A stretch of 27,495 bases of DNA from a virus: positions 1 to 27,495 of IMG/VR virus record IMGVR_UViG_3300044630_007768. One strand, 5' to 3'. Under the pieces are notes generated by a model that was not told the DNA's origin, searched no databases, and saw only the letters and a list, made by a program, of their open reading frames with translations. Below are positions 22,317 through 27,495 of this stretch, in pieces. Numbering within the stretch: the first letter of the stretch is position 1; every line of letters begins with the position of its first letter. A program made the position numbers and the translations under genes.

Positions 22317-22628
22317 ATGCCCGAGCAGTCCCCGGGATGGTACGCCAAGCCCTTCACGCTGTCGTTCCCGGCGGGCATCATGGCCGTCCTCGGCACCGCT
22401 CTCGTCAGCGCAGCCGCCGCAGGCGGGGTGGGGGCGGCGACGCGCGATGGCGACCTCTCGTCCATCGACGAACGGATCGACGCGAAGGTCGGGGCGGCGG
22501 TGGAGCTGCTCCGGCGCGAGGAGCTCTCCTTCCACGCGGCCGCGGACCAGGTGTCGGCGACACGGTACGACGAGATCCTTCGGCGGCTGGACCGCATCGA
22601 ACGGCAGCTCGACGGGGCTGGGCAGTGA
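22317..22628 (+). CDS. One-TM holin-like protein
   Basis: ATG 22317 has GGAG six bases upstream; the product has 103 residues. One hydrophobic segment (about 15-42: FTLSFPAGIMAVLGTALVSA and the following AAAGG) is followed by a charged helix with coiled-coil character (SSIDERIDAKVGAAVELLRR, then RYDEILRRLDRIERQL). A single membrane span with a charged tail directly before a candidate cell-wall hydrolase fits a holin or a membrane anchor of the lysis system. It overlaps the next gene by four bases (GTGA). Other small membrane roles cannot be excluded. Confidence 0.55.
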   Translation: MPEQSPGWYAKPFTLSFPAGIMAVLGTALVSAAAAGGVGAATRDGDLSSIDERIDAKVGAAVELLRREELSFHAAADQVSATRYDEILRRLDRIERQLDGAGQ

Positions 22629-23212
22629 TCACCACCACGATCCCGGAGCTCCGCGCTCGCCTCGCCCGCGAAGGCCACGTCGTGTTCCGCGGCCCGTTCA
22701 ACCTCACCCTGGGCGTGCTCCGGGCGAACCCCGGCACCCTCGACCGGTGCGACGACCTCTTCTACGCCCTGTTCGAGGACGAGGACGCGGCGTGGCAGCT
22801 CCGGACCTGGGCGTGCACCGCGGACCCTGGCCGCCCGGCCGTGACCGCCCCGCGCCGGCGCGACGGCGTCGCGATCATCGCCACGGGGCAGCACCGCGGC
22901 GCCTACAAGCTCGGGTTCCACAAGGGCGACGACGTGGCGCTCGTGCCCACCCGGCCCATCCCGTGCTGGCGGGACGGGAACCGCGACGAGGTGCTCGACT
23001 ACGAGGGCCCCCTCTACAGCTCTTCGCTGCTCCAGATCCACCGCGGCCCCCGCACCGCCGACCGTCCGGTCGGCCCGTGGTCCGAGGGCTGCATCGCCAT
23101 CGTCGGCAAGGGCATCGACGAGCTGTACGACCTCTGCCAGGTCAACATCGGCCGCGGGCACGGGCGGTCGTTCTCGCTGTCCGTGCTCGAGCACCCGGCG
23201 GCCAACCTGTAA
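22625..23212 (+). CDS. L,D-transpeptidase (YkuD)-like protein, candidate endolysin
   Basis: GTG 22625 overlaps the holin-like stop; the product is 195 residues. It contains a stretch I associate with YkuD-fold proteins of phages and bacteria: GVAIIATGQHRGAYKLGFHK, then CWRDGNRDEVLDYEGPLYSS, then LLQIHRG and GPWSEGCIAIVG. The His of IHRG (about residue 140) and Cys of SEGC (about 156) match the H...S-x-G-C catalytic pattern of L,D-transpeptidases, which act on peptidoglycan cross-links. No other lysin gene was seen, so this may be the endolysin, acting as an L,D-peptidase. The fold call is moderately secure; the lysis role is inferred from context. Confidence 0.6.
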   Translation: MITTTIPELRARLAREGHVVFRGPFNLTLGVLRANPGTLDRCDDLFYALFEDEDAAWQLRTWACTADPGRPAVTAPRRRDGVAIIATGQHRGAYKLGFHKGDDVALVPTRPIPCWRDGNRDEVLDYEGPLYSSSLLQIHRGPRTADRPVGPWSEGCIAIVGKGIDELYDLCQVNIGRGHGRSFSLSVLEHPAANL

Positions 23213-23245
23213 GCCCAGCTTTCAAGTTCCATCTGCGGAGAGCGC

Positions 23246-23623
23246 ATGATCCTGAACGAGCAGCTCGACAACTGGTTCACCTACCACCCGGCCACGGACG
23301 AGACGGAGCCGCGGTACGCGGCGATCCGCGAAGCGGAGATCGTGGCCTCGGGCGCCATCGACGCCATTCGGCACGGCGGCGCAACGCATGATGACGTGAA
23401 CGCCGGTTGTCGCGCCTTCGTTGTGGCCATCGACACGAACGCGCCCGACAGCGCGGACAAAGCGGCGGCGGTCCGCTGCGTCCGGCTGGCACGGAACGCG
23501 GCAAACGAGGCGATCGTGACGATCAACCACGAGCTGCGTGAGGTGGCATGCCGCGAAGCCGAGAGCGAGCTGCGTCGCGCGCGCTGGCAGGCCAACAGCG
23601 CCATCGCCTGCGGGGGGCAGTGA
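23246..23623 (+). CDS. Acb2/Tad1-type hairpin protein, candidate anti-CBASS/anti-Thoeris sponge
   Basis: The 125-residue product has the family landmarks in order: FTYHPAT at 11-17, RYAAIREA at 23-30, NAPDSADKAAAVRCVR at 65-80 and RARWQANSAIACGG at 111-124. Known members of this small helical-hairpin family bind cyclic oligonucleotides (Acb2, blocks CBASS) or cyclic ADP-ribose signals (Tad1, blocks Thoeris). Compared with the usual pattern as I recall it, about 24 extra residues follow IREA and about 27 extra residues precede RWQAN, so both arms look lengthened. It follows the lysis genes and is coupled to the next gene (GTGA 23620). Family recognition is fairly secure; the ligand is unknown. 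Confidence 0.65.
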   Translation: MILNEQLDNWFTYHPATDETEPRYAAIREAEIVASGAIDAIRHGGATHDDVNAGCRAFVVAIDTNAPDSADKAAAVRCVRLARNAANEAIVTINHELREVACREAESELRRARWQANSAIACGGQ

Positions 23624-23916
23624 CCGCGGAGACCACGCACGAAGTCCGCCAGCTCGTCGCCGCCCTCGTCGAGCTCGCCGCCGATGGCGTCCGCGCCGGC
23701 GCCGACGGGCAGCTCTCCGCCGACGAGGTCATCGAGCTCTCTCTCGACGTGGTCGCCCTGGGCGACGCGCTGCGCGACCTGGCCACGCCGAGCGACCCGG
23801 AGAAGGCAGCCGCCCGCGCGCGCGCAGCCGAGGCCCGCCTCGCCGCGCACATCGAGCGGCGCCGGACGAAGCGGCGGCGCCGGCTCCGCGAGACCCGGCG
23901 CGTGGTCGTCGGGTAG
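23620..23916 (+). CDS. Small helical protein with basic tail, unknown
   Basis: GTG 23620 overlaps the upstream stop; the product has 98 residues. The first 60 are helical and acidic (THEVRQLVAALVELAADGVR, then ADGQLSADEVIELSLDVVAL), and the end is strongly basic (AHIERRRTKRRRRLRETRRV). No membrane span is seen. The segment DGQLSADEVIEL resembles small proteins found next to phage holins, but I cannot name a family. It is the last rightward gene of the block and is followed by a hairpin. Confidence 0.5.
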   Translation: MTAETTHEVRQLVAALVELAADGVRAGADGQLSADEVIELSLDVVALGDALRDLATPSDPEKAAARARAAEARLAAHIERRRTKRRRRLRETRRVVVG

Positions 23917-23928
23917 GCCGTTCCGCTC

Positions 23929-23948
23929 CGGAGAGAGCCGCCTCTCCG
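23929..23948 (+). terminator. Hairpin at the end of the rightward block
   Basis: CGGAGAG (23929-23935) pairs with CTCTCCG (23942-23948) around a six-base loop, 13 bases after the last rightward stop. There is no T-tract, so termination is possible but unproven. Confidence 0.35.
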
Positions 23949-23958
23949 CGCGTCCGGC

Positions 23959-23978
23959 GTGGCACCGGCGTGGCACGC
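23959..23978 (+). repeat. Candidate integrase arm-type site, left pair
   Basis: GTGGCACCGGCGTGGCACGC: two GTGGCAC units 11 bp apart. It matches 24167-24186 at 19 of 20 bases. Confidence 0.55.
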
Positions 23979-24048
23979 CCGCCGCCAGCCGATGCCCCGG
24001 CGCGCCCCGGCGCGTCCGGGGACCCGAGCAATCTTAGGGGCCTACGTC

Positions 24049-24065
24049 GATGTGCCAGCTACATC
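24049..24065. other. Candidate attP core
   Basis: GATGT (24049-24053) and ACATC (24061-24065) are inverted around the 7-bp GCCAGCT. Seven bases is the overlap length of lambda-type tyrosine recombinases. An outer pair, TACGT (24043) and ACGTA (24073), adds further partial symmetry. Short arms make chance occurrence possible. Confidence 0.35.
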
Positions 24066-24166
24066 CTGGGCCACGTAAACCCGGCATCGCGTCCCATGGC
24101 CTGCCGCCACTCCTCGCGTAAGTGCCCGTAATCACAGGCACACGGCAGAGGCGACGAACGCCGATT

Positions 24167-24186
24167 GTGGCACCCGCGTGGCACGC
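24167..24186 (+). repeat. Candidate integrase arm-type site, right pair
   Basis: GTGGCACCCGCGTGGCACGC repeats the left pair with one change and ends 14 bases before the integrase stop. Confidence 0.55.
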
Positions 24187-24200
24187 TTTGCAGAGGCCAT

Positions 24201-25358
24201 CTACGAGCCCCGGAGCGACAGGACGGGGGCCAGCGGCGGCGGAGTCCGGAGGTCCGGGATGCGGGACACGGCCGCCACAAGCTCGGGCCAGAGCGCGCGC
24301 TCGGCCTCGAGGTAGTGCCGCGCGCCCACCCCGGCCGGCTGGTGGCCGAGCAGGTAGTCGATGACCTCCCTCCGCAGCCCGAGCAGCTCGCCCTCGGTCT
24401 GGATCGTCTTCCGGAACGCGTGGCAGGGCTGGCCGCTCCACTTCTCGGCGGCGACGCCCGCGCGCGTCCAGGCCCGGCGCATGGACCGGTCGACGTGGCC
24501 GCGGCCGTCGCCCTGGGCCGCCTCGCGCTCCTTCTCCGGCGCCGGGATGAGGTAGCGGCCGTCGGCGGGGAGCCGCGCGAGCGCGGCGAGGAGGCCGGGG
24601 GCGAGGGGAATGCGGCGCCCGGAAACCTCCCCCTTGGTGGTCTCCACGCGGATGGCGAGCGTGCCGTCCGGGTGGAGGTCAGCCCGCTCCAGCAGGAGCA
24701 GCTCGCTCCGGCGGAGGCCCGTGTACCGGGCCCAGAGCGCGAACACGTACAGCCACGGGGCGCGCGCGTCGTGCTCGAGGCAGGCGAGCACCGCGGCGTC
24801 GCACTCGGCCCAGGTGGGCGCCACCGGGCGAGGCGGGCGGCGCTTCTTCGTCGCGATCTTGCGGGGCGCCTCCTCGAGCCAGCGCTTGTCCGGGCCCTCG
24901 CGGAGCCACTCCCACGCCAGGCGAAGGGCCTGGGCGCGCTTTGCCACCGTGGTGAGCGTCCGCCCGCCGGCGAGGAGCCAGGCCTGCCATCCGACGATCG
25001 CGTCGCGGTCGAGGGCGGTGACCGGAAGCAGCGCCACGTCCTGGCCACGGACCTCGACGAGGTAGCGGAGGAACAGGGCGCAGGCGTCGCCGTAGCCGCT
25101 GGCCGTCCGCGGCTTCACCGTCAGCGCCAGGGAGTCGAGCCAGGCGTCTAGACGCGTGTGGAGAGCGGGCGGCGCGTCCGGGCGGTCGTCGATGGTGACG
25201 CGCCCGTGGAGGGCGAGGTCGGACTCGACGCGTCGCTTGAGAGCGTCGGCGCTCCGCTTGTCGGGGGCGTTGCGCCAGCACCGCTGGGCGCCGCGCCCTT
25301 CCCCGTTGCGCCAGACGACGCGGTATCCGCCTGCTTTCCTCGATTCGATCCACGCCAC
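24201..25358 (-). CDS. int: Tyrosine-family site-specific integrase
   Basis: GTG 25358 is set by GAGGTGG just upstream; the product is 385 residues. The N-terminus (MAWIESRKAGGYRVVWRNGE) is the arm-binding domain style of phage integrases. Residues about 65-160 are the core-binding SAM-like domain. The catalytic domain shows Arg216 (TGLRRSEL), Lys242 (TTKGE), His313 and Arg316 (HAFR), His339 (LLGHQ) and the nucleophile Tyr349 (ARHYLE). It recombines attP with the host attB. The start lies inside the upstream excisionase-like frame, 211 bases before that frame's stop. All catalytic residues are present, so it should be active. Confidence 0.9.
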   Translation of the reverse strand: MAWIESRKAGGYRVVWRNGEGRGAQRCWRNAPDKRSADALKRRVESDLALHGRVTIDDRPDAPPALHTRLDAWLDSLALTVKPRTASGYGDACALFLRYLVEVRGQDVALLPVTALDRDAIVGWQAWLLAGGRTLTTVAKRAQALRLAWEWLREGPDKRWLEEAPRKIATKKRRPPRPVAPTWAECDAAVLACLEHDARAPWLYVFALWARYTGLRRSELLLLERADLHPDGTLAIRVETTKGEVSGRRIPLAPGLLAALARLPADGRYLIPAPEKEREAAQGDGRGHVDRSMRRAWTRAGVAAEKWSGQPCHAFRKTIQTEGELLGLRREVIDYLLGHQPAGVGARHYLEAERALWPELVAAVSRIPDLRTPPPLAPVLSLRGS

Positions 25359-25582
25359 CGTTCCACCTCTTGGAGCCAGCCGAACAGGGGTTTCAGGTCA
25401 GGATACCAGCGGCGGTGCTCCCGACCGGCCACCGCGGAGATCACGACGAACGGCCGCGCGCACCCCGGGGGCGTATCTCGGAGCAGGCCTCGGAAGATCT
25501 CCTCGCTGACGGAGAGGATCTCGCGGACCTCGGCGTCGTCGAGGAGGCGGGCGGGGCTGGTGATGTGCAGGTCAGCGCCCAT
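25148..25582 (-). CDS. Excisionase-like DNA-binding protein overlapping integrase
   Basis: ATG 25582 opens 144 residues. The first 75 look like an excisionase/HTH-17 domain: SPARLLDDAEVREILSVSEE, then IFRGLLRDTPPG, then ARPFVVISAVAGREHRRWYP. The remaining 69 (after ERWRGSNRG) are Ser/Thr/Pro/Ala-rich and are encoded out of frame within the integrase 5' end, so they look like a by-product of the overlap. Its place just upstream of int and its coupling to it fit an Xis that sets recombination direction. The domain is fairly convincing; the long tail may be tolerated, removed, or reflect a frameshift. Confidence 0.55.
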   Translation of the reverse strand: MGADLHITSPARLLDDAEVREILSVSEEIFRGLLRDTPPGCARPFVVISAVAGREHRRWYPDLKPLFGWLQEVERWRGSNRGKQADTASSGATGKGAAPSGAGATPPTSGAPTLSSDASSPTSPSTGASPSTTARTRRPLSTRV

Positions 25583-25787
25583 CGGAACCCCCGCGCCCGA
25601 GCGCGATCGGCGTCAGCGTGCGACCGGTTCCGTGGCACCAGATGCAGTCCCACACCGACATCCCGTCAAGCCACGGCTCCGAAACGGGCGCGTCTGCCTC
25701 GCCGGTGCCCTCGCACTCCAAACAGGGCGCGGCAGTCGCCTGCGCACGGAGGTCCACGGATCTCCAGTCGGCCGCGTCACTCGCCAT
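25572..25787 (-). CDS. Small zinc-ribbon-like CxxC protein
   Basis: ATG 25787 overlaps the methyltransferase stop (TGATG) and gives 71 residues. It has two DnaJ-type CxxCxGTG motifs: CLECEGTG at about 23-30 and CIWCHGTG at about 50-57. The spacing suggests one bound zinc ion. Small CxxCxG proteins are common in phage accessory operons and are usually of unknown role. It overlaps the excisionase-like gene by 11 bases, so the operon is compact. Confidence 0.6.
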   Translation of the reverse strand: MASDAADWRSVDLRAQATAAPCLECEGTGEADAPVSEPWLDGMSVWDCIWCHGTGRTLTPIALGRGGSDGR

Positions 25788-26470
25788 CACGCCGCCCCCC
25801 GCGCCCGAACCCGCCTCGGCAACCACCCCTCGACCTCCCACCACACCCGCGCGCGCGGTCCCTGGGGCCACCCGCGCACCGGGACGTGCGGCCGGAACAC
25901 GAAGAGCGTGACGCCCCCGGGCGGCTGGCGCCCCGGCGTGCCGTCGGGCCGCGTGAACGGCACCCGAGGGCCGATGCGGACCTCGTCCGCGCGCCGGAAG
26001 GCCCTCTGCCACCAGAGCGTGTCCGTGGCGCTCTCGATCAGCACGCACACGGTGAGGCCCTCGCGGCTCTGGTCCCAGGCGCGGTCCACGAAGGCCCCGG
26101 TGCCCGGGAAGCCCCGGCCGCGGCGACCCCACGGAGGGTTCATGAAGGCCGCGCGCACCTGGCGCCCCCAGCCCTGGACATCCTCCCGCTCGCGGCGGGC
26201 CAGCTTCCAGGGGAGCAGGAGCGCGTCGTCGGCGCGGGGGATGTAGCGGCGGGCGAGGGCGTTCGTCGCGTCCGCGCACGCGTCCAGGTCGAACCGGAAC
26301 TCTTCCATGAGCGGGTCGAAGAGCCAGCGCGGCGTGCGCCACCGCCTCTTTTCGGGCTCGTCGCCGAGCTCGAAGCCACCCGTCACGGTGTCAAGCTCGG
26401 CGACGTGGATTGCCCCGCCCTCGACCCCGAACCGCACGACAGCGGCCTCGGCCGGGTTTACCCGGCTCAC
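25787..26470 (-). CDS. Phage Dam-type adenine-N6 DNA methyltransferase
   Basis: This 227-residue protein matches the phage Dam family: KRRWRTPRWLFDPLMEEFRF leading to DLDACA at 61-66, a YIPRADDALLLPW segment, the catalytic FMNPPWG (NPPW at 111-114), AFVDRAWDQSREG, and DTLWWQRAF then GPRVPFTRPDG near the C-terminus. It transfers a methyl group from S-adenosylmethionine to adenine, probably to evade host restriction or mark phage DNA; the target sequence cannot be read from the protein. Start overlaps the stop of the upstream gene (26467-26470). The catalytic motif is intact. Confidence 0.85.
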   Translation of the reverse strand: MSRVNPAEAAVVRFGVEGGAIHVAELDTVTGGFELGDEPEKRRWRTPRWLFDPLMEEFRFDLDACADATNALARRYIPRADDALLLPWKLARREREDVQGWGRQVRAAFMNPPWGRRGRGFPGTGAFVDRAWDQSREGLTVCVLIESATDTLWWQRAFRRADEVRIGPRVPFTRPDGTPGRQPPGGVTLFVFRPHVPVRGWPQGPRARVWWEVEGWLPRRVRARGAA

Positions 26471-27495
26471 GCGCCCTCCCCGGCAAGGAGATCGTGGCTC
26501 ACCCGCTCGAGGTGCTGCACGATGTCGTTCATCGTGTCCCAGGTGCGGCTGGCGGCCGCCCGGTCGCCGGCGAGCAGATCGGAGGCGTACAGCTCGCCTG
26601 CCGACAGCGCCGCGCCGAGCAGGTAGTACACCGTCCGGTCATGGGCGCGCTCCGGAGCTCGGCCCGGCGTCCACGCACACACGGCCTCGGCGTCGGGAGG
26701 AACGGGCATCCCGTCGAGCACCGAGAGGAGCAGGGCCCGCCCGGCCGCGGCGTGCCCGGCGATGGCGCGGTCGAGGGCCTGCAGGACCACGGCCTCGTCG
26801 GCGATGCCGTCCGCGAGGCGCAGCCGCAGCACCACCTCCTCCAGGAGCTGGGCCTTCTTCCCGAGCACCTCGACCCCCGCCGGCGACACGTCCCCGGCGT
26901 GCCACCGGTGGAGGGCGGCGGCGTAGGCGTCGAGCCGGGCCTGCAGGTCGCCGCCGGTCGCCGCCTTCTCCTCGACGAACGCGCGCACGGTGGCGGCGTG
27001 CGTCTCGACGCCCCAGACCGCCTGCTCGCGGAGGGCGCGGACGGCGGCAGGGAGGAGGCCGTACGCCGCCTCCTTGCGCCCCATCACCTCGTTCAGCTCG
27101 GCCAGGAGCCCGTCGAGCCAGCGCTCGCGCGCGGCGAGGCCCCGCACGACCTCCGCCTCCTCGAGCTTGGCCTGCGGGTCGAGCTTGAGCTCCTCGAGCA
27201 CGGCGTTGACGCCGTTCAGCCGCCGCTCGAAATCGCGGTTGTCGTCGCGCTCGATGCGGGCGGTCCGAACCGCAAGCACGAGGGCCTGGGGCCGCTGCTC
27301 GTTCAGCGTGACCCCGAGCTCGTGGGCGATGGCGCGCAGCGCCGTCCAGGCCTCGACGCCGTCGACCGCAACCTCGGCCACCGCGGCCTGGGTGAGCCCG
27401 CCCCCGCCCTTCTTCCGCTCTTCCCACCTCCTCGCCGCCTCGTCGGGCGCCACGCCCCAATCGAGGCCGAGGGCCTGGTACCGGTAGCGGTCTCG
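26467..27495 (-). CDS. Large helical protein of unknown function, 5' end beyond the window
   Basis: The frame has a possible GTG at 27453 (328 residues), but it is open to the window edge with plausible sequence before it (RDRYRYQALGLDWG). The true start is probably outside. It is mostly helical with many charged residues (AVNGVNAVLEELK-like segments near 85; QLLEEVVLRLRLADGIADEA; DTMNDIVQHLERVSHDLLAG). No catalytic motif or membrane span is visible and no family is recognised. It is the first visible gene of the leftward operon and overlaps the methyltransferase start by four bases. Proteins of this kind beside phage methyltransferases are often host-takeover or accessory proteins, but that is a guess. 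Confidence 0.6.
   Translation of the reverse strand, partial: RDRYRYQALGLDWGVAPDEAARRWEERKKGGGGLTQAAVAEVAVDGVEAWTALRAIAHELGVTLNEQRPQALVLAVRTARIERDDNRDFERRLNGVNAVLEELKLDPQAKLEEAEVVRGLAARERWLDGLLAELNEVMGRKEAAYGLLPAAVRALREQAVWGVETHAATVRAFVEEKAATGGDLQARLDAYAAALHRWHAGDVSPAGVEVLGKKAQLLEEVVLRLRLADGIADEAVVLQALDRAIAGHAAAGRALLLSVLDGMPVPPDAEAVCAWTPGRAPERAHDRTVYYLLGAALSAGELYASDLLAGDRAAASRTWDTMNDIVQHLERVSHDLLAGEGA

Larger units (their letters stand above)
23917..24200. other. Candidate attP region
   Basis: This 284-bp gene-free stretch lies between the last rightward gene and the integrase 3' end. It holds a 20-bp direct repeat with one mismatch (23959-23978 and 24167-24186), each made of two GTGGCAC units 11 bp apart. 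Between them is an inverted repeat with a 7-bp centre (24049-24065). Arm sites flanking a core site is the arrangement of lambda-type attP. No tRNA-like sequence was recognised. Confidence 0.5.

Noticed and set aside
22024-23391. 455-residue plus-strand frame across the lipoprotein and lysis genes
   Set aside because: Out of frame with the motif-bearing YkuD-like and holin-like genes; Arg/Pro-rich shadow.
23917-24200. tRNA gene at the integration site
   Set aside because: No cloverleaf or TTCGAATC-type arm could be found in this stretch.
2336-27490. Other CGGTAG hexamers (near 2334, 20993 and 27481)
   Set aside because: They lie inside coding sequence and lack the following MACG, so they are not counted as copies of the element.
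1-27495. Terminal redundancy or circular join, suggested by GGTACC at 1-6 and at 27478-27483
   Set aside because: Only the six-base palindrome is shared; the flanking bases differ.

Overview
The window is most of the genome of a temperate, long-tailed (siphovirus-type) phage with very high GC content. Frequent GTG starts, ATGA/GTGA stop-start overlaps, GGAGG-like ribosome binding sites and a lipobox followed by a Thr/Asp-rich linker suggest a high-GC Gram-negative host; Myxococcota or a relative is only a guess. A recognisable integration module (integrase, candidate excisionase, candidate attP) has phage genes on both sides. This fits the free-phage or circular gene order rather than a prophage flanked by host DNA. 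No host gene, rRNA, tRNA, IS element or CRISPR array was seen.

Layout. 1-183: left edge with an 18-base C run and a doubtful gene fragment. 184-900: lysis/lysogeny switch, a leftward CI-like XRE repressor and a rightward Cro-like XRE protein. 963-4006: tightly coupled early operon with two winged-helix proteins, a RuvC-like resolvase, a replication initiator with 11-bp iterons and a purine tract inside its gene (probable origin), and a small sigma-region-2 protein. 4243-9346: packaging and head (terminase small and large subunits, portal, scaffold-like protein, major capsid). 9478-12471: neck and tail start, ending with the tail tube candidate. 12481-15550: tail assembly chaperone with a -1 frameshift (G/GT), a tail component and the tape measure. 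15554-21954: tail tip, with a 1116-residue Asp-box (sialidase-like propeller) protein, a hub-like protein, a small structural protein and a polyglycine-rich fibre. 21958-23916: a leftward lipoprotein gene, then a lysis cassette (one-TM holin-like protein, L,D-transpeptidase-like hydrolase), an Acb2/Tad1-type hairpin protein (candidate anti-CBASS/anti-Thoeris sponge) and a small helical protein. 23917-24200: candidate attP. 24201-27495: leftward operon read from the right edge, with a large unknown protein cut by the window, a Dam-type adenine methyltransferase, a CxxC protein, an excisionase-like protein and the tyrosine integrase.

Most unusual signals. (1) A 10-12 bp element, YCGGTAGMACGG, occurs seven times, only on the + strand and only shortly upstream of structural genes. 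Several copies sit at the tip of a potential hairpin with a GTAGMA hexaloop; the copy after the capsid gene is a 14-bp stem. It looks like a phage-specific regulatory element, and the early sigma-region-2 protein is a possible partner. (2) The Acb2/Tad1-like protein appears to carry matched insertions in both arms of its helical hairpin. (3) The apparent origin lies inside the initiator gene, as in lambda. All functions are read from sequence motifs and gene order; no database search was run.
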